In this document: piece after piece, positions 1 to 5,158 of the stretch
Layout: every line of letters starts with the position of its first letter
Numbering within the stretch: position 1 is the stretch's first letter
NCBI GenBank assembly: GCA_022824605.1
Contig: JAJDZO010000393.1
Location: forward strand, 1-10,357
Source: Acidimicrobiia bacterium
GTDB lineage: Bacteria; Actinomycetota; Acidimicrobiia; Acidimicrobiales; Aldehydirespiratoraceae
Direction: 5' to 3'
DNA length: 10,357 bases
Notes under the pieces: model-generated
Databases searched by the model: none
What the model was told of the DNA's origin: nothing
What the model saw: the letters and a program-made list of their open reading frames with translations, nothing else
Translations under genes and position numbers: made by a program

Positions 1-716
1 TCGTACTTGAGGGCGGTCTTCATCACCGTCCAGCCGTCGTTGACCTCGCCGAGGCGCCACTCGTCGCCGAGCACCACATCGTCGTAGAAGGTGGCGTTGG
101 ACCGCTCGTTTCCCATGGTCTCGACCGCCTGGATCTCGATGCCGGGCGTGTCCAGGGGCACCACAAAGAACGTGAGCCCCCGATGCTTGGGCGCCTCGGG
201 GTCGGTCCGGGTGAGCAGGAGCACATAGTCGGCCACATGGGCCAGGGTGGTCCACATCTTTGAGCCGTTGATGATCCATCGGTCGCCGTCGCGCACGGCC
301 CGGGTGCGGGCCGCGGCCACGTCGGATCCTGACTCGGGCTCGCTGTAGCCGAGGCACCCCAGGGCCTCGCCCGACATGATCCGAGGAGCCACCGCACTAC
401 GCAGGTGCTCGTTGCCGTGTTCGAGGATCATCGACACCGCCACCACGGCCACGCCCAGACCATCGGCGGGCGCCTGGTGCAGTTGCAGTTCCTCCACCAG
501 CACGCACAGGTCAACCGGGTCCATCCCGCCCCCGCCGAGTTCGGCGGGCACTGCGCCCGACAGCCAGCCCCGATCGGCGATGGCCCGATGCAGGGCAGGG
601 GAGTGGATGGTGCCGTCGCGGGTCGCGGCGATCATCTCGTCGGTGAGGTGCTCAGCCAGAAACTGCCGGACTTCGATCCGGAACGCCTCGGCGCTCTCCG
701 GCATCGCGAAATCCAT
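1..716 (-). CDS. Acyl-CoA dehydrogenase, N-terminal and middle domains (3' end beyond window)
   Basis: This gene reads leftwards off the window edge, leaving 238 codons. It belongs to the FAD-dependent acyl-CoA dehydrogenase family, which introduces an alpha,beta double bond into acyl-CoA thioesters. Residues 1-110 form the helical N-terminal domain, with the family-typical GAVPAELGGGG stretch. The middle beta-domain shows GYSEPESGSD at about 123-132, which matches the family signature apart from Tyr. It also shows WIINGSKMWTT from 147, the usual FAD-contacting strand. The C-terminal domain, where the catalytic base would lie, is outside the window. The ATG at 716 gives MDFAMPES and shares its A with the TGA of the preceding micro-ORF. 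A GAGG motif sits 7 nt upstream. ATG 704 is an in-frame alternative that fits less well. The gene follows another ACAD gene, as in the two-subunit ACADs of actinobacterial sterol side-chain degradation. The substrate cannot be told from sequence. Confidence 0.9.
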   Translation of the reverse strand, partial: MDFAMPESAEAFRIEVRQFLAEHLTDEMIAATRDGTIHSPALHRAIADRGWLSGAVPAELGGGGMDPVDLCVLVEELQLHQAPADGLGVAVVAVSMILEHGNEHLRSAVAPRIMSGEALGCLGYSEPESGSDVAAARTRAVRDGDRWIINGSKMWTTLAHVADYVLLLTRTDPEAPKHRGLTFFVVPLDTPGIEIQAVETMGNERSNATFYDDVVLGDEWRLGEVNDGWTVMKTALKY

Positions 717-754
717 CAGCCGGCCTCGTCTCGGTGCGGGATCGTGCAGTCCAT
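716..754 (-). CDS. Micro-ORF 4 of the relay (12 aa, MDCTIPHRDEAG)
   Basis: This 12-codon frame runs from ATG at 754 to TGA at 718-716. Its start shares one base with the stop of micro-ORF 3, and its stop shares one base with the start of the downstream ACAD gene. Its tail carries GAGG 7 nt before the ACAD ATG, so it probably supplies that gene's ribosome binding site. Translation is inferred from the conserved TGATG couplings. The peptide resembles nothing I know. Confidence 0.4.
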   Translation of the reverse strand: MDCTIPHRDEAG

Positions 755-792
755 CAGCCGGCGTCGTGTTGGTGCGGGGTCGCGAAATCCAT
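754..792 (-). CDS. Micro-ORF 3 of the relay (12 aa, MDFATPHQHDAG)
   Basis: This frame starts at ATG 792 and ends with TGA at 756-754, with one-base overlaps on both sides. Its first 18 bases match the start of the downstream ACAD gene at 16 positions (MDFATP versus MDFAMP), so it looks like a copied gene start. In the GAGG position before the next ATG it has GACG, a weaker ribosome binding site. Confidence 0.4.
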   Translation of the reverse strand: MDFATPHQHDAG

Positions 793-830
793 CAGCCGGC
801 CTCGTGTTGGTGCGGGATCGTGCAGTCCAT
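792..830 (-). CDS. Micro-ORF 2 of the relay (12 aa, MDCTIPHQHEAG)
   Basis: This frame starts at ATG 830 and ends with TGA at 794-792, again with one-base overlaps on both sides. It is nearly identical to micro-ORF 4, with two base changes that give QH in place of RD. It carries GAGG 7 nt before the next ATG. Whether the peptide is made is unknown. Confidence 0.4.
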   Translation of the reverse strand: MDCTIPHQHEAG

Positions 831-868
831 CAGGCGGCGTTGTCGCGGCGTCGGAGCGTGCGGTCCAT
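830..868 (-). CDS. Micro-ORF 1 of the relay (12 aa, MDRTLRRRDNAA)
   Basis: This frame starts at ATG 868, whose A is the middle base of neither neighbour but the shared last base of the upstream ACAD stop (TAATG). It ends with TGA at 832-830. It is the most diverged unit and is arginine-rich. Its last codons, GCC GCC and then the stop, copy the 3' end of the upstream ACAD gene. No Shine-Dalgarno-like motif precedes the next start. Confidence 0.35.
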   Translation of the reverse strand: MDRTLRRRDNAA

Positions 869-1962
869 TAGGCGGCCTTGTTCTTCGGGCCGAGGTCGGC
901 GTCGGCTAGTCGGGCGATCTCGGCTGACGGCTCGCCCAGCTGCAGCAGCCACCCGGCCGCCCGGCGGTAGTAGAGCTGTACGTCGTACTCGGCGCTGAAT
1001 CCGTAGCCCCCGTGGTACTGCAGCACCCGGTCGGCCGCGAACCGGGCCGAATCGGCGCCGAACAGCAGCGCCATCGAAGCGAGCCGGGCCCCGTCGGGCC
1101 GGTCGTCGTCGAGCGCGCCCACGGCCCGGAACGCGAGCAGCCGCGCGCCCTCGCTTCGGGTGGCGGCATCGGCCAACCCGTGCTGCACAGCCTGGAAGGA
1201 CCCCACCGGCACACCGAACTGGTGCCGCTGCTTGGTGTAGGCCACACCCATGGCCAACACCTCGCCGGCCAGACCGGCGTAGGCCACCGCCATCAACGCC
1301 TTCCACTCGGCCAACGCTCGATCCCAGGCGGTTGCAGCCGCCGCGCCGGAAGCAACGATCACCGCATCGGCGAGGTCGCGGTCGCCAAGAGGCAGGTCCG
1401 CGGTGTTGGGCCGCGCCACGCCCGGTGGCTGGCCGCTGGCAACCACGACCTCGGCGTCACGTCGGGCAGCCACCACATCGGCCACCGCACCGGCGGGTAC
1501 AAGCCGCACCGTGCCGTCGCGTCGGGCAGCCACCACATCGGCCACCGCGCCGGCGGGTACGAGCCGCACCGTGCCGTCGGCATCAGGCGGCCGCAACGCC
1601 AGCGTGGCGACAAGCTCGCCCGCGGCCACCGCCTCGCGGAGATCGGCCGGCGCGCTCCAGCTGGCCCCGGTGTGCAGCAGCCGGGCCACGACTGCGTGCT
1701 CGACGAGGGGCACTGGGGCGATCCGCCGGCCCCATTCGTACACGACCACGGCCAGTTCCACCAGCGAGGCACCGCCTCCCCCGTCGGCCGCGGGCACCGC
1801 CATCCCCGGCGCGCCCGCGGCGGCGAGCTTGCTCCACAGCCCCCGATCGAAGCCGCAGCCCGTCTCGGCGTCCCGCACAGCCTCCGAGGTCGCCTCGCGG
1901 GCGAACAGGTCGCCAAAGACCTCGGCCACGGCCAGCTGATCCTCGGAGTATCGGGTCCGCAC
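868..1962 (-). CDS. Acyl-CoA dehydrogenase family protein, probable non-catalytic or atypical subunit
   Basis: This is a short ACAD-family protein of 364 aa. The FAD region is clear: YTKQRHQFG at about 242-250 and QYHGGYGF ending at about 322. Where many family members have YRDA followed by an E-G-T motif carrying the catalytic glutamate, this protein reads YYRRAAGWLLQLGEP, with Leu aligned at the Glu. Paired actinobacterial ACADs often have one subunit without a base, so this may be the partner of the downstream gene. Residues 129-168 are a 20-aa sequence repeated twice. The GTG at 1962 is chosen because AGGA lies 7 nt upstream and it gives the family-like start MRTRYSEDQ. A GTG at 1992 would add ten residues and lacks a visible ribosome binding site. 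The TAA stop overlaps the first micro-ORF. Confidence 0.88.
   Translation of the reverse strand: MRTRYSEDQLAVAEVFGDLFAREATSEAVRDAETGCGFDRGLWSKLAAAGAPGMAVPAADGGGGASLVELAVVVYEWGRRIAPVPLVEHAVVARLLHTGASWSAPADLREAVAAGELVATLALRPPDADGTVRLVPAGAVADVVAARRDGTVRLVPAGAVADVVAARRDAEVVVASGQPPGVARPNTADLPLGDRDLADAVIVASGAAAATAWDRALAEWKALMAVAYAGLAGEVLAMGVAYTKQRHQFGVPVGSFQAVQHGLADAATRSEGARLLAFRAVGALDDDRPDGARLASMALLFGADSARFAADRVLQYHGGYGFSAEYDVQLYYRRAAGWLLQLGEPSAEIARLADADLGPKNKAA
1460..1579 (-). repeat. 60-bp in-frame tandem duplication inside the ACAD gene
   Basis: Bases 1460-1519 and 1520-1579 match at 58 of 60 positions. The two differences (1489/1549 and 1501/1561) are both synonymous, GGT/GGC for Gly and CTT/CTC for Leu. 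Both copies therefore encode the same 20 residues, beginning DGTVRLVPAG. The duplication adds 20 residues to the middle domain without breaking the frame. Confidence 0.95.
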
Positions 1963-1969
1963 TGTCGTG

Positions 1970-1973
1970 TCCT
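1970..1973 (-). promoter_or_regulatory. Shine-Dalgarno supporting the GTG start at 1962
   Basis: Read on the minus strand, this is AGGA, 7 nt before GTG 1962. It decides the start against the GTG at 1992. It also leaves a 65-bp divergent intergenic region shared with the Fic gene. Confidence 0.5.
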
Positions 1974-2014
1974 GCTCCAGCGATGAGTCCACCTGTCGAG
2001 CCGTACTCGGCTTG

Positions 2015-2020
2015 TAGGTT
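2015..2020 (+). promoter_or_regulatory. Possible -10 element for a leaderless Fic transcript
   Basis: TAGGTT fits the actinobacterial TANNNT pattern and ends 7 bases before the ATG at 2028. Transcription would therefore begin at or next to the start codon, giving a leaderless mRNA. No convincing -35 is visible. A small dyad, GTAG-GTT-CTAC (2014-2024), overlaps the element. Confidence 0.3.
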
Positions 2021-2027
2021 CTACCCG

Positions 2028-3377
2028 ATGCCGGAACGACCCGTGAGCCTCAGTCTGGACGGCAGCCCCTACACGATCGAAGCAACCGGCCAACGTGTGG
2101 TCGACAAGGCGGTGGAGCTCCAGCGGCGCGCCACCCGGCTGCGCGACCAAGGCAAGCTGACCGAGGCGACACTGCGGGCCTACTTCGGCGACAAGCGCTT
2201 CGAGCAGATCGCCGAATCCAACGCCATCGAGGGCAGCACACTGAGCGTTGGAGAAACTGCGTTAGCGGTCGAGAAGGGCATGACGATCACCGGCCACGAC
2301 CCCGCATACTCGTCTGACGCCATCAACCTGTCGCGAGCACTTGCGCACATGGTTGAGCTCGCGAAGGACCCGTCGCCGTCGGACTGCCGGCAGATCAAGG
2401 AACTTCACAGCCTGGTTATGGGAGGAGGACCGGGGGCGGGTCTGTTCCGCTCGAATCCCGTACGCATCTCTGGATCGCCTCACACCCCGCCGGCGACCTG
2501 GCACCAGGTCATGTCGAACATGGAGGAGTGGGAGCGCTGGTCGAGGGGTCAGGCGGAGACGATTGCCGCCCTTCGGGCCGTCGTGCTCCACGCGTGGCTG
2601 ACCCATATCCATCCCTTCAGCGACGGCAACGGACGCACCGCCCGAGCCGTGATGAACCTCGAGTTCATACGCGCCGGCCTGCCGAGCGTGATCATCAGGC
2701 GCAAGGACCGTTTGCGCTACTACGAAGCCTTGGCGGAGTCGGACACGGGCGGTGACCTCGAGCCCTTGTCGGAATTGATCCTGGCCAGAGCCGAGGACGC
2801 TCTGCGCGACCTGGAGAGGGCTGCCAAGCGGCACGAAGGCTACGACGCAGTGCAGGCGAGGCTCCGTGAGGAGCAGGCGAAGCGGGCTGCGATCTGGAAC
2901 GACGCCGTGCGGCTGCTCTTCTCTCTCGTGGACGACGCGATAGATGTCACGCTCGGGGGCACCGGCGATCTGGCGACACGATGGTACGAAGCCGAGCTTT
3001 CGGTGGACGATTACGTGGCGTTGTCACAGGGCGACTCGGAGGGAAACTCCTGGCTGTTCAAGATCGACCTCTCAGTGCCGGGCGTCGGGCGGTGCCGCTT
3101 CCTGGCTTGGACGGGATATCGCAGCGACGAACTGAGGGGAGCGACCGGTTTGGACGAAGGCCCGTCGGTGTTCTGGTCGATACCCGACCCGGCGGGCAAC
3201 CGCATGTGGTGGCAAGACGACTCAAAGTCTCCGGGCGTGGCTGAACTGACTCTTGAACTGCCTTCAGTCGACCGGTGGGTTGCCCGAATGCCCGACGGCA
3301 AGGTCGACCGGCTCACGCCGAGCCGCGTCGCGCAGCGTGTGGCCAAGGGTGTCGTGGACGCATTGGCTGACCAATGA
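2028..3377 (+). CDS. Fic family protein (predicted AMP transferase) with unrecognised C-terminal domain
   Basis: This 449-aa protein carries the canonical Fic motif HPFSDGNGRTAR at 195-206. Fic enzymes transfer AMP, or more rarely another phosphate-containing group, to hydroxyl side chains of target proteins. His195 would be the catalytic base and Asp199 the Mg2+ ligand. SNAIEG at 64-69 matches the inhibitory (S/T)xxxE(G/N) motif, whose Glu68 would block productive ATP binding. This makes it a class II, self-inhibited Fic protein. The core ends near residue 260. After a charged helical stretch (about 260-295), a region of about 155 residues rich in Trp and Asp matches no domain I recognise, and it is not an obvious winged helix. 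ATG 2028 is chosen over in-frame ATG 1983, which would overlap the divergent ACAD leader. No separate antitoxin gene adjoins it. By eye its codon use is less G/C-rich than that of its neighbours, which hints at transfer. The target is unknown. Confidence 0.9.
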   Translation: MPERPVSLSLDGSPYTIEATGQRVVDKAVELQRRATRLRDQGKLTEATLRAYFGDKRFEQIAESNAIEGSTLSVGETALAVEKGMTITGHDPAYSSDAINLSRALAHMVELAKDPSPSDCRQIKELHSLVMGGGPGAGLFRSNPVRISGSPHTPPATWHQVMSNMEEWERWSRGQAETIAALRAVVLHAWLTHIHPFSDGNGRTARAVMNLEFIRAGLPSVIIRRKDRLRYYEALAESDTGGDLEPLSELILARAEDALRDLERAAKRHEGYDAVQARLREEQAKRAAIWNDAVRLLFSLVDDAIDVTLGGTGDLATRWYEAELSVDDYVALSQGDSEGNSWLFKIDLSVPGVGRCRFLAWTGYRSDELRGATGLDEGPSVFWSIPDPAGNRMWWQDDSKSPGVAELTLELPSVDRWVARMPDGKVDRLTPSRVAQRVAKGVVDALADQ

Positions 3378-3425
3378 CCGCAACAGGCTGGCAGATCGAG
3401 GCGCCCGTGCGGAACCCTGCGCATC

Positions 3426-3452
3426 CAGCAATACCGTGACTGCTGATAGAAG
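3426..3452 (+). promoter_or_regulatory. Possible operator dyad and extended -10 upstream of the ArsI-like gene
   Basis: CAGCA (3426-3430) and TGCTG (3441-3445) form an inverted repeat with a 10-bp centre. An extended -10-like TGATAGAAG (3444-3452) overlaps the right arm. Transcription would begin near 3459, about 55 bases before the GTG start. The arrangement suits a repressor site but does not match the usual ArsR operator, and no regulator gene is adjacent. Confidence 0.25.
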
Positions 3453-3502
3453 TCTGGCCGATGTCCGTCCCTGATGTCGAGCGGCGGACGCGACCACGTA
3501 AC

Positions 3503-3509
3503 GGGAGGA
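3503..3509 (+). promoter_or_regulatory. Strong ribosome binding site fixing the GTG start at 3515
   Basis: GGGAGGA contains the full GGAGG core, with a spacer of 6 nt to GTG 3515. This is much better than anything before the in-frame ATG at 3461, which would add 18 arginine-rich, non-homologous residues. Confidence 0.8.
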
Positions 3510-3514
3510 ATCCG

Positions 3515-3940
3515 GTGAGGCTGCAACTTGCTTTGAACGTGTCGGACTTGGAGGCCGCGGTGGACTTCTATTCGCGGATGTTCGGCGTGGAGCCGGCCCG
3601 TCGCCGGCCCGGCTACGCCAACTTCGCCATCGACGAGCCGCCGCTGAAGCTGGTGCTGTTCGAGGCCGCCAATGAAGCCTCGGACCCCGCCGGATGCTGC
3701 GGGGCGGGTGGAACCATCAACCACCTCGGCGTGGAGACCGAGACGGCCGACCAGGTGATCGAAGCCGAACAGCGCCTGACCGGAGCGGGCCTCGAGACCA
3801 CCGGGGTGGACGACACCCTGTGCTGCTACGCCACCAAGACCGAGACCTGGCTCACCGATCCCGACGGATCCCGCTGGGAGTGGTACGTCCGCACCGGCGA
3901 CAGCGAGACTCTCGACAACGTGGTGCTCGCCTCCCACTGA
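3515..3940 (+). CDS. arsI: CadI/ArsI-type VOC protein (probable C-As lyase-like dioxygenase)
   Basis: This 141-aa protein has two VOC half-domains and the landmarks of the cadmium-induced CadI/ArsI family: a VRLQLALNV-type first strand, RRPGYANFA, PPLKLVL, NHLGVE and TLCCYA. ArsI enzymes use Fe(II) and O2 to cleave the C-As bond of trivalent organoarsenicals such as methylarsenite. By position the metal ligands would be Gln4, His70 and Glu122, and Cys103-Cys104 would be the substrate-binding vicinal thiols. A loop before His70 is longer than I expect for the family and holds a second pair, Cys61-Cys62. There is no arsR, arsM or efflux gene nearby, so an arsenic role rests on family resemblance. 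A cadmium-inducible CadI-like role or another thiol-reactive substrate is possible. The start is set by the strong ribosome binding site. Confidence 0.8.
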   Translation: MRLQLALNVSDLEAAVDFYSRMFGVEPARRRPGYANFAIDEPPLKLVLFEAANEASDPAGCCGAGGTINHLGVETETADQVIEAEQRLTGAGLETTGVDDTLCCYATKTETWLTDPDGSRWEWYVRTGDSETLDNVVLASH

Positions 3941-4019
3941 GCACAGCGAACAAGAGCTGGATTTACCACACAGCCGCTTGTCGCACATCTGGATTGGCGA
4001 GGGGTGAGCCGCCTAGTGG

Positions 4020-4025
4020 TAGTGT
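4020..4025 (+). promoter_or_regulatory. Possible -10 for the deaminase/transporter operon
   Basis: TAGTGT matches TANNNT in the 122-bp gap before the deaminase gene. A TTGGCG at 3994 could act as a -35, but the 20-bp spacing is too long, so the call is weak. AAGGGAG (4045-4051) is the likely ribosome binding site, 11 nt from ATG 4063. Confidence 0.2.
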
Positions 4026-4062
4026 CCGCGGAGCGGAGCCAGGCAAGGGAGTTGATGCGCTC

Positions 4063-5085
4063 ATGGACATGGATGCCTTCCTGAAAGCGATCCCGAAGGT
4101 CAGCCTTCATCTGCACCTTATGGGGTCGGTGCAGGCCCGGACGGCAGTGGAATTGTGCAACAAGCACAACGTCGCCCTGCCCGACTACGACGAGCCCGAG
4201 GACCTCTACGACTACCCCGACATCTACAAGTTCCTGCACATGTACGACAACACCTCGCTGGGGGTGATCGACCGGGAGGACTTCGAGCGAATCTGCTACG
4301 AGACGCTCACCGAGGCCGCCGAGCACAACGTGCGCTACCGGGAGATGTTCTTCAACCCCACCGCCCACATGGCAGCCGGGGTGGACTACGAGACCTGCGT
4401 CGACGGCCTCATCGACGGGATCAACGCGGCCCGCACCGACCACGGCATCGAGTGCAAGCTGATCGCGGCCATCAACCGCATGGAGACGCCGGAACTGGGC
4501 GTCTCGATGGTGGAGACCCTGCTGGATCATCCCCGTGACGAGGTGATCGGCATCGGCATGGACTACGCCGAGGCCGAGTACCCGCCCGAACGGTTCTGGA
4601 AGGCCTACCGCATGGCCGAGCAGGCCGGGCTGCACCTCACCGCGCACCAGTCCGAGGACGCCCCGCCCCGCAACATCGAGACCTGCCTCGACCTGCTCAA
4701 CTGCGAGCGGGTCGACCACGGCTACCACGTCGTGGAGAGCGAGGCCATCATGCGCCGCTGCCGCGACGAGGGCGTGGTGTTCACCTGCACGCCGGTGTCG
4801 ACCGCGTGGGTGTACTTCAACGACGACTTCGACAACCATCCCATCGGGCAGATGCGCGAGTTCGGCATCAAGATCAGCCTGGACTGCGACGATCCGCCCA
4901 TGTTCAAGACCGACCCCACCAAGGACTACATCATGGCCCACAACCACATGGGCTTCGAGGTGGAGGACTTCCGCCAGTGCATGCTCAACGGCATCGACGG
5001 CGCCTGGCTCGACGAGCCCGAGAAGCGGGCCATGCGCCGCCAGTGGGCCGTCGAGTTCGACGAACTGGTCGCCCAACTCGACTGA
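4063..5085 (+). CDS. Divergent adenosine deaminase-like metal-dependent deaminase
   Basis: This 340-aa TIM-barrel enzyme is of normal adenosine deaminase length. Zinc ligands and catalytic residues are all present: His16 and His18 in LHLHLMGS, His195 and Glu198 in HQSED, His219 in RVDHGYH, and Asp276-Asp277 in SLDCDDPPMF. The reaction would be hydrolytic deamination at C6 of a purine or related ring. Several substrate positions differ from true adenosine deaminase. Met20 replaces the Asp that holds the ribose 5'-OH (mouse Asp19). The HAGE motif reads HQSE. The strand that normally reads LAGDE reads MDYAEAE, which changes the Gly that contacts purine N3. The substrate is therefore probably not plain adenosine; a modified nucleoside or a base is more likely. 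The gene is followed by a nucleoside-type ABC importer after 73 bp. It is a cytoplasmic enzyme with no signal peptide. ATG 4069 is an alternative start. Confidence 0.85.
   Translation: MDMDAFLKAIPKVSLHLHLMGSVQARTAVELCNKHNVALPDYDEPEDLYDYPDIYKFLHMYDNTSLGVIDREDFERICYETLTEAAEHNVRYREMFFNPTAHMAAGVDYETCVDGLIDGINAARTDHGIECKLIAAINRMETPELGVSMVETLLDHPRDEVIGIGMDYAEAEYPPERFWKAYRMAEQAGLHLTAHQSEDAPPRNIETCLDLLNCERVDHGYHVVESEAIMRRCRDEGVVFTCTPVSTAWVYFNDDFDNHPIGQMREFGIKISLDCDDPPMFKTDPTKDYIMAHNHMGFEVEDFRQCMLNGIDGAWLDEPEKRAMRRQWAVEFDELVAQLD
5050..5082 (+). other. Inverted repeat at the 3' end of the deaminase gene
   Basis: GTCGAGTT (5050-5057) pairs with AACTCGAC (5075-5082) around a 17-nt loop, immediately before the TGA stop. 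A competing palindrome, AGTTCG-A-CGAACT (5054-5066), overlaps the left arm. No U-tract follows, so it is not a standard terminator. It could affect mRNA stability or be fortuitous. Confidence 0.45.
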
Positions 5086-5158
5086 CCCTCACAAACCGAC
5101 CACCGCGAATTACTGATCCGAACCAACAAGAACCTCCAACCCAGAAAGGCATCAGCAA

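Larger units (their letters stand above)
712..871 (-). repeat. 38-bp tandem repeat array spanning the ACAD-ACAD junction
   Basis: The motif TCCATCAG (plus strand) recurs at 712, 750, 788 and 826, and as TCCATTAG at 864, always exactly 38 bp apart. This gives four full units plus the boundary of a fifth. The units at 712 and 788 differ at only two bases. The unit at 750 differs from them mainly in its last ten bases and resembles the true start of the downstream ACAD gene. The unit at 826 is the most diverged, and its edge resembles the 3' end of the upstream ACAD gene. Two unit types therefore partly alternate, with a 76-bp higher-order period. There are no unique spacers, so this is not a CRISPR array. 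It most likely arose by repeated duplication of a stop/start overlap. Confidence 0.93.

Noticed and set aside
712..871. CRISPR array
   Set aside because: The 38-bp units are contiguous with no unique spacers, and no cas gene is present.
830..1306. 158-codon minus-strand frame running through the end of the ACAD gene into micro-ORF 1
   Set aside because: It is the wrong frame of the ACAD gene; only its last 12 codons, after the TAATG overlap, are of interest and are reported separately.
1332..2027. In-frame open stretch upstream that could extend the Fic protein by over 200 residues
   Set aside because: It lies antisense to the well-supported ACAD gene, its translation is a low-complexity Arg/Pro-rich shadow, and Fic homology begins after 2028.
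3364..3375. TTGG-CTGA-CCAA hairpin at the Fic stop as a terminator
   Set aside because: The four-pair stem is too short and no U-tract follows.
2028..3377. Two-gene Fic toxin-antitoxin module
   Set aside because: The inhibitory motif is inside the same protein, and no small antitoxin frame is found next to it.
3694..4062. Possible N-terminal extension of the deaminase overlapping the ArsI-like gene
   Set aside because: It is a different frame of the ArsI-like gene with shadow composition, and the family's N-terminus starts right at 4063.
3826..5076. Long minus-strand open frame (about 416 codons) opposite the deaminase
   Set aside because: It is Val/His/Gly-rich shadow sequence caused by high GC at third positions, with no domain, and it lies opposite a conserved enzyme.
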